DNA of 64,000 bases from Cristatella mucedo. Lineage: Eukaryota; Bryozoa; Phylactolaemata; Cristatellidae. The notes beneath the pieces are model-generated. The model was not told the origin of the DNA. It saw only the letters and a program-made list of their open reading frames with translations, and did no database searches. Shown here piece by piece: positions 21,786 to 32,004 of this stretch. Location of the stretch: the NCBI GenBank assembly GCA_009760855.2, contig WPIO01000036.1, positions 235,001 through 299,000 of the forward strand, given 5' to 3'. Both the position numbers and the translations under genes were made by a program. The stretch's first letter is position 1. Every line of letters starts with the position of its first letter.

Positions 21786-22441
21786 ATCTATACATCGCAG
21801 AAGTAGGACGGTGGGCGTAGTGGGCATAGAAGTAGGATAGTGGGCAAGATGACTAGTAATTTAGCTTGCAAAACTGACGAAACCCGAAGCGAGCGCGAAT
21901 GTAAAAGTTGGCCAGCGGCCAAATCCGACGCCAAATCCGCACCGCTGCAAGCTGTAGCAGCCGTTCTCTGCCGCCGTACTAGCTGCTGCCTCGAGCCTCG
22001 GTCTAGCGCGAGGCAATGCCATTTTCCCGCTCGCTGGCTGCCATACTGTCGGCCCCGGCGAGCAGCGAGTCGGCGGCGGTAGCCGACGGCTGCATCCAAC
22101 TCTTTCGGCGTCTCTCTCGCCGGCTGCTCCCAGGAGTCCGCCGGTCGGACGCCTTCGAAGGTGTCTCAGTAAAACGAGGCCAGTGCGACCGTTGGAACGT
22201 CACTGCTGAATAGCTTCCTTGAATTGTCCCCCCCCCCTCCGAAATCCCCCTTCAAGTCACTCTGGCGCTGAGGTCGATCCGTCGAGACTGTCGTCCCGCC
22301 GGCCGACAGACAGCCTGCTCGTTTTATTCGCGCCATGTTTCATGCACCGCCATGTTTTCTGCGCCCAGGAACCGCAGCGACACAGCGAAGCCTGCTGCTG
22401 CTGCTGCTTCGGCCTCACCAATCGACCGACCGCCGTTGACG
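21786..22441 (+). promoter_or_regulatory. GC-rich upstream region of the ligand gene
   Basis: 650 bp of GC-rich DNA between the antisense LINE-C and the ATG. There is no clear TATA box. A pyrimidine tract with CAG (TTTTCTGCGCCCAG, about 22353-22366) could be a splice acceptor for an upstream noncoding exon. Extra ATGs occur at 22334, 22341 and 22352; the last is in frame with the gene. Confidence 0.35.
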
Positions 22442-24757
22442 ATGCGTTGTTGTCGTCATCCGAACGTCCTCCGCGTCGCTGCCGTCCTGCTCTCGGCGAT
22501 GCTGGCTGTGAGAGCCGCCGTCGAGGCTCGGTCGAACCTCAGGGTCGACGACGACGGCCTCGATCCGACGTCGTCCTCGCCGTCATCGTCGCCAGCGGAC
22601 GACGGCGGCGACGACTACGTCATGTCGCCGCTTCTGGAGGCCACCGTCCGCGACAAGCTCCTCGAGCTGCACGGCCGGCGGCCGAGGCAGCTGCCTGCGT
22701 CGCTTCGCGCCGCCCGGCGGCCGCGATATCAGCGGCCCCCGTGGCTCGATGGCCGACCGTGCGACGGCGGCGGCGGCGTCGCAGAGGCCGCCGAGTCAGA
22801 GCTACCGAGTGAATCCGAGTCGTTGGGTCTGTACACGTTCAGGTACACAGGTGAGAGCAAAGCCGCTGCCCGCGGCCACCTCTGCTGCCTGAGCTGCATG
22901 CAACAGCCGTTGGCTCGACGCGCCAACGAGCCCCCCCCCTTTGTCGCCTACCCCTACGAGCCCCCCCCCCCGTTTGTCATCGGTTCACCACTAGTAGGCG
23001 GTTTCTCGTGCGTTGCCCAGCACGATTTAATAGCTACCGGTGCGTCGGTAACACTATCGGTTTCCTTCCGCAGGCACCTGTACTCCCCCCTCTCTCTCTC
23101 TCTATCTCGAATTTCGATTTCACAACTTCAAAAAGCAAAGCAAACCACCGCTGGGCGGCAGTGGTTTGCTTTGTACGGATCGTCGGGGCTCGATTATCGA
23201 CTATTATTTAATTATTATCGATTATCGGCTCCCTACCGAGGAGTCGATGTGTCTCATTTTGCTATGCCGTTCGCCAGGATGGTGGCGCACGCGAGTTCTC
23301 TTTGGGCTTTATACAAATGACGAATATTTTTTCCGTTCTCTTTTCGCGAAATGACGAATATTTTTTCCGATTGAACTGTGCTCTCTTTTCGCGAAACTAC
23401 CCAGTTTGACAGTCTGAGCGAAACTGAATGATTATTGCACATCATTTCCGGCTTCTATAGGTTGTAAGTCACAAACCGCTAATGAATTAAAACTAATATT
23501 CAAGAGGAGTGGCATCTGAAGCAGCGTGCCGATTCGCAGTTGGCACTCACGGCATCTCGAACGGCATATAGCCCCTTTCCGCTTCCGCTGCCGCCGCTTC
23601 GAAACGCTATTCGTCACCGAGCGATCGAGCGTTTGGGTGAAGAAGGGGGCAGATCATTCTTGCGTCAACGCTCGGGTGAGGAGCCGGGGGGCGGCCACGC
23701 CCCCCCCCCCCCCCCCGCTCCTCACCCGCCCGCTAGCCGGCGAGATTCGCTCGTTAAAGCGTGAGCAGGCGCTCAGCATCTGAGCGCGTCTTAAGATCTC
23801 TCGGCTCCCCACGTTGCAGGCGGCGAGGGAGTGTATCGCTATAAGTTCGCGCCGAGCTTACCCCGAGTCGCCGCTGCCGCCCGTGACGCCGTCGACTCAG
23901 CCGAGGCCAGCGACGACCTCGGCGGTGGCGGCGGCGGCGGCGAGTACTCGGTGCACGAGGCCGCCCTGCACCTGTACAAGGACTCGGTTGCGCCCGGCGC
24001 TTCGAGCGACGACGACGATGCTCGCAGCGTCGCCGCTCCGCGAGCCGTGCTCGCCGCCTATCAGCTGCTGCCCGGCGGCCGCCGACTCCTCGTCAGCTCG
24101 TCCGTCGTCAGCCTCGCCGGGCCCGGCTGGGTGAGCTTCGACGTCACCGAGGCCGTTCAAAGCTGGGCCGCCGCGGCTGCCGATCCGGCCGCCACCGCTG
24201 CGGCCGAGCTCGAGCTGGCCGTGGACAGCGCCTCGTCGGCGCTGAACATCTCCGATATGGTCAGCTTCGACGTCCGATCGGCGCGGCGGCGGCCGGCGCT
24301 CGACGTGCGGCTGCGCCGGCGGCGGCCGACGACCGTCGATGACGACGACGCCGCTGCCCGCCGCCTTCGCCGACGTGGTCTCACGACGCCGTCTTCGCGA
24401 CCGCCGGCGGCGGGCAAGCAGCACCCGTGCGCGGCTGGACGTTGCTGCCGCAAGCGCATCTACGTGTCGTTCAAGAAGCTGAAGTGGGATTGGATCGTCC
24501 ACCCGCAAGGCTTCGACGCGTACTACTGCGAGGGCCGGTGCGCGGCTGGTGGGCATCAGCAGCAACAGCACGGCGGGCCAGGAGACACTGAGATCGGGCT
24601 GCTGAAGAAGGCGCTTCGAGCGCACAACGTGGCCAACCTGACCGTCTCGTGCGCGGCGACTGCCTACAGCCCGCTCCGAGTGTTGTACAATGATCACGGC
24701 TACCTGAAGTGGACCGTCAAGGAGGACATGATAGTCGATCGCTGCGGCTGCGCCTAG
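22442..24757 (+). CDS. Secreted TGF-beta superfamily ligand precursor (activin/TGF-beta-type cysteine layout)
   Basis: Two exons, 22442-22850 and 23820-24757, joined by a phase-1 GT-AG intron, give 448 residues. Residues 1 to about 27 form a signal peptide (core VAAVLLSAMLAV). The prodomain runs to residue 322 and includes a helix-like DKLLELHG segment (71-78), an HEAALHLYK strand (182-190), the conserved-type GWVSFDVTEAVQSW (239-252), an N-glycosylation site at Asn279 and runs of Gly, Ala and Asp. RRLRRR (317-322) is a furin-type site that frees a 126-residue mature domain. Its cysteines are 340, 345, 346, 373, 377, 414, 445 and 447; CC near the start plus an earlier Cys is the activin/TGF-beta/myostatin layout, and RCGCA ends it. 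The family's CC pair before the last strands reads Ser413-Cys414, so the interchain cysteine is missing. Asn409 is a second sequon. ATG 22442 was chosen because it places the signal peptide at the N terminus and has A at -3. Subfamily is uncertain; the WDWI and FDAYYCEGRC strings would also fit a maverick- or myostatin-like protein. Confidence 0.9.
22851..23819 (+). other. Intron of the ligand gene
   Basis: The donor is CAG/GTGAGA and the acceptor is CCACGTTGCAG/G. Splicing turns ..TFRYT and ..GEGVYRYKF into one continuous frame through a shared Gly137 codon. The intron holds a 13-bp inverted repeat (23136-23148 with 23161-23173), a tandem pair around GACGAATATTTTTTCCG (23320-23395), a short LINE/SINE tail-like piece near 23295, and a C run at 23700-23716. 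Confidence 0.85.
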
Positions 24758-24978
24758 CGACGCAGACGCAGACGATGCAGACGCCTCGACACGCGGCAGG
24801 CCCGCCGCCGCCGGGCGCTCGCTAGCGCCGCGAGCGAGCGGATTGCGCAGGACGCTTCCGCTTCCGGGCTTCGCCGACCGAGCAGAGCTTCGCCGACCGA
24901 GCAGAGCTTCGCCGACCAAAACGGGGGCAGTGCGACCGCACTGGTGCGTTCGCTCGCCCGATCACACGAGACCATTCG

Positions 24979-25033
24979 AGAGATGGAGAGAGAGAGAGAG
25001 AGAAAGAGTGAGAGAGAGAGAGAGAGAAAGAGT

Positions 25034-25081
<48 letters not shown>

Positions 25082-25083
25082 GA
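24979..25083. repeat. (GA)n microsatellite, probable 3' UTR
   Basis: GA with GAAAGAGTGA interruptions, 220 nt after the stop codon. Just before it GCAGAGCTTCGCCGACC is repeated about three times (24868-24917). Confidence 0.95.
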
Positions 25084-25188
25084 GCTCGGAGGCATTCTCC
25101 GATGCGTTTTTTATTCTTATTACTATTTATTGTCGGAGCGGCGTTTGTGCTCAGTCAGAGTGGTGCTACGAGAGAGCCGCACGAGTCT

Positions 25189-25194
25189 AATAAA
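25189..25194 (+). promoter_or_regulatory. Possible poly(A) signal of the ligand gene
   Basis: AATAAA 432 nt beyond the stop, followed by TTATTTTC. It is the first good hexamer on the + strand after the gene; no transcript evidence is available. Confidence 0.4.
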
Positions 25195-25496
25195 TTATTT
25201 TCATACACCAGCGAAGAAGCGGCAGCCGCTGATGCAGCGAGGTCGCGGTCACGTGGCCCTCGCGGTCACTCAAACTCCTCCCTGCTGCCTTAGGTGGCGA
25301 GCAGAATATGCCTCCTTTCTCCTCCTCCGCCTCCTTTCCTCGTCCACGTCGAGCAGACGGTACCTGCAATCTCTCAGCCCCGCCCTGCCAGGAATAATGC
25401 CTCGGTTTTTCGCGGCTGAGCTCGGATCTCGCTTCTCATTCACTCGTCGCGTACGACCTGCCGAAGTCCTCTCGCTCTCGGTGCGAATGTGCGTCG

Positions 25497-25570
25497 CCAT
25501 CCTAATACACCTGGTAAAGCGCCTCAGAGAACTCAATCTCTTTTTAGGCGCTTCAATTTGCTGCAAAGGA
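25497..25570 (-). mobile_element. LINE-C tail, minus strand
   Basis: GTAAAGCGCCTCAGAGAACT, CAATCTCTTTTTAGGCGC and TTTGCTGCAAAGG. It is followed by an unassigned stretch to 25871 with a GGTGGGGGACTGGC-containing GC segment. Confidence 0.7.
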
Positions 25571-25871
25571 ATAACGCCGAAACCTTGGCCTCGAACCAGT
25601 AGATATACGCCCAAGGGCCCCACGGTTGGGTCAGTGGCAAGCTATGCCGCACTCCCTTATAGAGCTGCCGAGAGGCCAGAGCGGGGCTGTCTAAACTAAA
25701 TTTACTAGAGTTCAAGGCCTCATTTTCCTAGAAATACTCAATTAAACCCCCTGCAGAGACCCGATAGCCCTTCTCGGTGGGGGACTGGCTACCCGGCTCA
25801 CCCTGGTGGTGACCTGCTTTTAGGGGCTCGGAGTGCCTTTTGCAGCGACAAATTTAAAAAAGAAATTAATT

Positions 25872-26010
25872 CTCTAGCGACACAAGAGAACTTAATCTCT
25901 AACCATGCGCTTCACTTGTGCCGCAAGGCAGCCCGCGACCTCGGTCACCAAAATGCATTCAACTCGACCTCCGTCAATAAAGACGAGCACCTTAACTAAT
26001 GGCCCAAGAA
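25872..26010 (-). mobile_element. SINE-B copy
   Basis: Minus strand: AGAGAACTTAATCTCTAACC tail, CCGCGACCTCGGTCACC body, GCACCTTAACTAATGGCCC head complement. The B box is eroded. Confidence 0.75.
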
Positions 26011-26388
26011 GGTATTCAACGGAGAGGGTGAACCACGAATTTTTTTTTTATAGATTGGGCGAATCAGGAGGCTATCGCTGAGGCTCGGGCGACGCGATTT
26101 AGGCGACTCGATTTTGCACGCCGCCGAACGGTCGGTTTGCAGAGGGGCCGTCGCTATCTCCTTGAGGGTGCAATCTCGAGTTTTCGAATGGCCGCGGAGG
26201 CCCAGAACGCAGGTCGCGGCGAGTAACGACGAGCGGGCTGCGAGGAATGTCGGACCCTTTGAGTGCTTGTGTGCACTTCCGTTTCGAGACGTCTGCGGTT
26301 AAAGTGGCTCCCTCTGGCGGCTCGCTTTCCGCTCGCGACGCTTCGGGCTCTCCTCCCAAAGGAATAGCTGTTTCTTAGAGCTGCTTCA
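26011..26388. other. No gene recognised
   Basis: GC-rich DNA with short open frames on both strands over the same bases; no domain is visible. Confidence 0.35.
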
Positions 26389-26500
26389 GATCGTCAGCCT
26401 GCGAGGAGATCGTCAGCCTGCGAGGAGATCGTCGGCCTGCGAGGAGATCGTCAGCCTGCGAGGACAGCCTGCGAGGACAGCCTGCGAGGATCGCCAGCCT
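26389..26500. repeat. GATCGTCAGCCTGCGAGGA minisatellite
   Basis: About four 19-bp units, then two shortened 13-bp units (CAGCCTGCGAGGA). An echo of GATCGTCAGCC lies at 26535. Confidence 0.92.
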
Positions 26501-26549
26501 GCTGCGCGCCACCTCCTTGTAGGCTGCTTCTTCAGATCGTCAGCCAGTG

Positions 26550-26692
26550 GAGCCCGGAAGGGGGCATTTGCAACCCTTGCCCACGTATAGTGGGGCAGCG
26601 ACCTGGGCCGCCCCGCCCCCTATTCCTACGGGGGGGGGGGCCCCCGCCCGCCCGTCGTTGACGAAGAAATTACGTCTTAGTTTCACTCGATG
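26550..26692. repeat. Dispersed repeat E, copy 1
   Basis: Shares GGGGCAGCGACCTGGG, TTCCTA and GACGA..AAATTACGTCT, in order and spacing, with 53868-53972. Class unknown; no open frame or terminal repeat is visible. Confidence 0.6.
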
Positions 26693-27084
26693 CGCGATCG
26701 CCGAGTCCGTGTCGAATAAATACTATGATTAAGGGCTGCAATTGTTCATCAATTGCGGCTCCAGCCCCGCCCAAAAGAAAATCTTTCGCGCCTTGCTGCT
26801 TACGCAAAACTCACAACAACAAGCCATCATGCCCTAAGCGAACAATTAATCTAACTAGGCACTGTATACATGTTTATGCTGCAAAGAAGTGTGTCACGTA
26901 GTTAGTAACGATCGCACAGAAAGGTCAGGGCGAACGTAAAGAAACAAGTACTGGGAGGAACAGATGGGTTTTCAGTTTGCTTTAATGCCACCAATTCAAG
27001 GGACGTCGTTACGTAAGCCAGGAGTGAACTCGGGGCTTTGGGAGCATTCGCATTAAATGCATGGTTTTTAAAGGATTTATAAGT
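26693..27084. other. No gene recognised
   Basis: AT-richer spacer with nothing recognisable. Confidence 0.3.
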
Positions 27085-28570
27085 TTATTAGAAGACCCCT
27101 AAGTGGCATCAGGAGTCAGAAAAGCGAGTGCTGTGATTCGAAGTATGAATACGAAGTAATAGGAATCGGTATTCTAGAGCGAGATAAGGCAGAAGAATAG
27201 TAGTGAGTGATAGAATCTTGAAGTCGAGACGCTGCTTGATGGGGAGCTAGTGGCGATTGGCTTGAAGTTGAGTAGTCTGTCAGTTGCAACTTCCAGGCCA
27301 GGCGAGCCTGGCTAATTCCACTTTGCATTAAGTGAAGGCGTCTTATTGCGTTCAGGCAGGAGAACGATGCGATTAGAGCGAACTCCAGAATGTTCTAGAC
27401 GTGATGTCCCGGAATGCACAGACCAGTTTGGCTTCGGAATTGTACGCAGCTGAAAGAAGGCAGACTTTACTGTGCAGCCGATGTGGCCATCTAGTGAGAC
27501 GTCACTTCAGAAGTTGACATCCGGGTTGCGTACATTTGCAGCAGGAGATTTGCAGACAGGGTCCGAATGAGAATTTAGGCTTTCAAATTTCCGAGTGACG
27601 CTAGGTTTTGGCCATAGCTGGTAAGTTGGTTTTATCATCATTATATTTGATATGCATTGCTGCCATTGAAATGCGAATTTCAGAACTTCATTTTGCAAGG
27701 AAGTTTAGGGGGTTCGTCTTGCAGTGGGTAGGTAAGGTTAAAAGCGAAGGCAGATGTAGCTGCCTGCGCCGTCTGCATAACAATGAAAATTCTGGCTAAT
27801 GCCTAGCGACTACATCGTAAAGAGGGAGAGAGTAAAAACTGCGACAATAAATGGGCCGTGGAGACTTCATTCTTAAATAGATCCTCGGATATTGCTTCTG
27901 GTTGACAGCAACTTTCTGAAATCTCCCACTTTCAAAGGACGTAACCCATCTCAGTGCCGTGAGCCGTGATGGCACACTAGGTAAGGTGGTTGCTTTCACG
28001 ACCTCGGTCCCGAGGTCGTGGGTTCGATTCCTGCGGTGGGCGATTCTGTATCGCCACTGCAAGCGGTGGTGATAGCCGTAAAAGCTCTTCTGTCGCTATA
28101 TAAAAAGAGGCTGTTTAATCAGCTAGGATTTATTTAAAGCCATCAGGGCGAAATAAACAGGCGACTCGAAAAGGACGAAATGTGATCGCAAGTATCGAAT
28201 TATTGCTGCAGCACAAGAGATCCAGCAAAACTAGTCGCTGGCCTCTGACTAAGTCAGCGCTCCTGGAGAAGGTCGCCCTAGCGACACAGCAGCAACGACG
28301 CAGCAGAGGATCCGAGATTGCTCGAGATTGCACGAGAATCTGATCGGAGCTCATTGCTAAGGTTTAAAGTGTTGATGATGAAAGAGTTCAACTCTTCTTC
28401 CACCGGATAGGCACGGCAGTAGGGAGACTAGGCGGAAGTCGCTCAAGTTCTTCCGGTCCAGTGTTGGCTACTTAGTGAGTGGCCTAATGGCAACCGTTTT
28501 TAAAAGCTACAGCGACGAGACCTGAGGCTAATGGTGTATTCAATTTGTCAGCTACGTCAGGCAGCACCGA
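27085..28570 (-). mobile_element. LINE-C, minus strand, interrupted by SINE-A
   Basis: From about 27190 it carries the complements of the QRIDFKIL, LHW, DVTSRLEHS-like and SAVKSAF..LR-like blocks; GCAGCCGATGTGGCCATCTA at 27475 matches 20876 in the other minus-strand copy. After the SINE, 28390-28570 matches the 21615-21740 region (GGGAGACTAGGCGGAAGTC). The stretch 28136-28380 is poorly recognisable. Confidence 0.7.
27956..28136 (+). mobile_element. SINE-A inserted in LINE-C
   Basis: The best-preserved SINE-A in the window: GATGGCACACTAGGTAAGG, GTGGGTTCGATTCCTGCGG, TCGCCACTGCAAGCGGTGG, AGAGGCTGTTTAATCAGC and TTTATTT. Confidence 0.92.
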
Positions 28571-28794
28571 AGGCATTCATTTAAAGAGGAGAGAAGTAAG
28601 CAGGGGGTCTAGAGAGATCATGCTTGCTATCCTGCATCTGTTCTGCTTCCTTCTTGCTTCAGATTTCCTTCTTGTGTGAAATTTGACCCATTGCAATCGG
28701 TTACCCTTCCGTCGTGCTTCGTACCTAGCTACACCGCCCTCCAGAGTGATAAGGGGAAAGCTGCGTTTAAAAACGTAAATAATTTCTGAGAGAG

Positions 28795-28905
28795 AATCTT
28801 GTAAGAGAGCCAACTCTGGATCCAGATGCTTTACATTAGCCGCCGCAGGGCTCGATCCCACGACCTTGTACGCATTTAAGGCGATAACCGTATCCCTGGG
28901 CCCCA
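28795..28905 (-). mobile_element. SINE-B relic
   Basis: CAGGGCTCGATCCCACGACC (B-box complement) and CCGTATCCCTGGGCCCC (head) with an eroded tail. Confidence 0.55.
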
Positions 28906-29330
28906 TAATTACGAAAGTAGGAAAGGGCCCTTAGCGATACAACTCAACAGGTGACTTTAACCTCATGCGAATGCTCCTTTTAGCCCGCCGCGACGCGACG
29001 CTGATTCCTATTTGTAGAGCTCTTAGCGTCGCCGTCGGTGGAACTTATCGCCGATTTCCCCGGTAACGAACGTCCACCGTGCCATTTAAGGCAACGAAGA
29101 AGGCGTGCCCTTGACAGCGTCTTGGATTGGTCCTTTGTTCGGCCTTCCCACCGTCTTGACCTAGACGTAGAATCATGCTCGGCTTATCCATCGCTTCTCA
29201 GTCTTCCATCAGTCTTGGACCGCCTCTCCAGTCTTGGTGACGTATGCATCAAAGACTGAAGCATACTGAAGCAGGACAAACGCAAGACTGACCGTGTAAA
29301 GGCGGCTGTGCACTCTCCTCCGCTCTATTT
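28906..29330. other. No gene recognised
   Basis: A 73-codon frame at 29038-29259 has no domain. CAGTCTT-type short repeats lie near 29195-29240. Confidence 0.35.
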
Positions 29331-29338
29331 CTCTCTCT

Positions 29339-29401
<63 letters not shown>

Positions 29402-29592
29402 GTCTCTCTGTCTCTGCCTCTCCGTCTCTTAGTCCCTCTCTCCCTCTCTATCTCTCTCTCTCTCTGCCTCTCTCTCTCTCTCTCTCTCTCTCCCTCTCCC
29501 TCTGCCTCTCTGTCTCTCTATCACTCTGTCACTCTCTCTGTCTCTCTCTCTGTCTGTCTCTCTGTTTGTTTCTCTCTCTCGCTCTCTCTATT
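29331..29592. repeat. (CT)n microsatellite
   Basis: CT with TCTGTCTC and CCCTCTCC interruptions; the only long tract of the window with pyrimidines on the + strand rather than purines. Confidence 0.97.
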
Positions 29593-30269
29593 TCTCCATC
29601 ACACCCTCCATCTTCCAGCGCTCTCTCTTCATGCTCTCCGTTGGGTTGCTCTGCGCGTTCGGCTCGTAAATAAAAATTTCACTTTGGGTGGGTCTTCGTC
29701 CTCTGTCTCCACATTCCTGCATTGATTCTTGGCTCGAATTTCAGCAAGCGGCCCGGCAATGCCGGCGTGACTCCGGCATGAGTGACTCCGAGTGCAATTC
29801 CTCCGGCAATTCCTCCGGGTGCTCCATCTGCATTACTCGCGACTCGCTGCTGCCACGCGACCTGCTGCTGCCACGTGACCTGCTGCTGCCACGCGAGCGT
29901 GCTGGCTATTGCGGTAGTGCTGACAGGCTTTTTATTACTTTAATTTCGGTGAAAAGTGATGCTCGCTACAGCTGGGTGGTTTCGGAGCGGCTGTTTGCAC
30001 CGTATCCCCTGTTGGCGCACTCGGCGGCCTCACCGACGAGATGCTTTCGCCGTCTGGACCCGGCGTCCAACGTCGCCCACCACCGCCGCCGGCCTCCGAT
30101 CTGTGCAAGCCGGCGGCCGCCGCCGTCAACGGAGACCCATTCGCTCACTATTTCGTGAGCGAGCATCTGGCAATTGGTCAGCATTTCAAATTTCACGATC
30201 ATTACAGCGACGGCGACTTTCGGTAACTCAAACTGTCTCCCTTTTAGTGATGAGCACGCGCCCACATCC
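29593..30269. other. No gene recognised; short triplicated unit
   Basis: CTGCTGCCACGCGAC-type 18-bp units occur three times at about 29846-29898. A 156-codon + frame at 29688-30158 crosses them but shows no domain. Confidence 0.4.
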
Positions 30270-30910
30270 GGGTCTTGAGGCTCCCATCCTCTCCTCACAG
30301 TCCTCTTCCTCCCCGTCCACGCTACCTCCGCCGCCTCCCCCTCTTCCTCCCGTCACCTCAGCCTCCTCTTATCCCTTACCCCTTCTTCCCGTTACATCCG
30401 CCTCTCTTCCTTCTGTTACATCCGTCTCTCTTCCTTCTGTTACATCCGCACAGTCCTCCTCCCTGCATCTCCGCCTTATCCCCTCTTACTCCTGTTATCT
30501 TCGCCTTCTTTCACCCCCTTCTCCTGCTCCTGTTACTTCCGCCTCCTCTTCCTCCTATTACCTCCGCCTCGTTTCAACCTCGTCCTCCCCTTCCTACTCC
30601 TCTTACACCCGCCCTCTCTTTCCCCATTACATTGGTGTAATCCTCCTCTTCCTCCTGTTACCTCCTTTGCAGCAAACGTAAAGCACATAGAAAGAGATTG
30701 AGTTCTCTGAGGGCGCTTTATCAATAGTATTATTGTTATTATTATTATTACTATTACCTATGCCTACTTATCCTCCTGTCACATCCGCCTCCATCTCCTC
30801 CTCCTCCTCCTCCTCCTCCTCAGGTTACTTCCGCCTCCTCGTCCTCCTATCACCTTCGCTTCCTTTCATCCTCGTGTTTCACCTGTTACATCCGCCTCCT
30901 CGCCCTAATA
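30270..30910. repeat. Pyrimidine-rich degenerate minisatellite
   Basis: Units near TCCTCTTCCTCCCGTTACATCCGCC recur with drift over 640 bp and are split by a LINE-C tail at 30660. Its Ser/Pro/Leu-rich frames are open by composition only. Confidence 0.75.
30660..30760 (+). mobile_element. LINE-C tail within the minisatellite
   Basis: TTTGCAGCAAACGTAAAGC, AGAGATTGAGTTCTCTGAGG and TTATTATTATTATTAC. The minisatellite resumes on the far side. Confidence 0.85.
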
Positions 30911-31936
30911 TCGGCGCGTCCGGCGAGCCGGCCCTGTCGAGAATGGCGCCGCTGCGAGTGCCGGTAGGCGTTCGATTCAGGTAGCGCGCCGGCCATTGGA
31001 TGCGCCCGCAAGAGCTGTGCGCCCGCAAGAGCTGCGCGAGCGCGAAGCTCGTTCGCCCGCGCGCGCGCGTACAATAATTTCCCCGCCGCCTCACGCTTCG
31101 CTGCCTCGCGGAGGCGAGCGCCGCGAGGCCGGCGCTCGGGAGCCCGGAGGGACACGGCGGGAGCGCGGCGCTCGCCTCCGCGCGCGTGACGCGTCGGCGG
31201 AGCGCGTCGTCGCAGGTTTGCGTAACCGAGACCGGCATCGCTGCTCGAGACCGGCTCCGCTCCGCTGGTGCCCGCGCTACGGCAATGGGAGCGGCGTCGG
31301 GCACGCTCTTCGGACGGTGCGACGTGCACCGCCGCCGCGCCAGCAATCGCGCCTGCGAAGCGAGCGGCGATCGCGCGCGCCCGAGCGTCCGTTCGAACCC
31401 GCGAGGCCGCGACAGTCTCCGAGATGGCCGCCGCGTCCCGAGTGCGAGCGGCGGGGCGGACCACCGCCGGGCCAGCCCGACTACTCCGCTCCGAGACCGA
31501 AGCGAACGAGACGGCGCTGAGAAAGCGCGCGTGGCGGAAGAGGAAACGCTGAACGAAAGGCCGATTTTCTGCGAGCGCCGACGAAGAGCTGACGAGAATT
31601 AGCCCGTCTGGAATTCCAGCCTCCAATGCCCGCAGCCCGGTCGCACTCGTCGGGTTAGATCGGGCGGAAGTTCGTGAAGCGTGCGCGCCCGCGCGCGTAG
31701 GCAGACGTACGTACGCCTTACGCTTTCATCGTAGCCGCACCGCCGCAGCCTCGACCTCAACCTCCGCACCGCCGCAGCCTCGACCTCGACCTCCGCACCG
31801 CCGCGCAGCCACTCTGAGCGCAGCGCTCAACTCGGCGCGAGATTCGAGTGGTTTCGCTTTTTTGCGGCTCGCGCACTCGCCACGCGAGCCGCCGCCGCCA
31901 TCAATCCAAATGTCACGCGACGGCCATGCTATGGCC

Positions 31937-32004
31937 CTTTGATGTCTGCTCGTGGACCTGCCAAGGAATTGTGGCCTTTGATTAGGGCGGCCGCGCCCTT
32001 TGAT
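31937..32004 (+). promoter_or_regulatory. Three CTTTGAT (TCF/LEF-like) sites
   Basis: CTTTGAT occurs at 31937, 31976 and 31998, in the contexts GGCCCTTTGATG, GGCCTTTGATTA and CGCCCTTTGATT. CTTTGAT is the TCF/LEF core. GCCGCC, like the TCF helper motif described in flies, lies at about 31888-31896. The first and third sites sit in similar sequence, so an old duplication may explain two of them. Confidence 0.3.

Noticed and set aside
23700-23716. C run as the polypyrimidine tract of the exon 2 acceptor
   Set aside because: It is over 100 nt from the acceptor at 23819, which has its own CTCTCGGCTCCCC tract.
30886-31626. 246-codon minus-strand frame
   Set aside because: Same GC-driven composition, opposed by + frames over the same bases; no recognisable protein.
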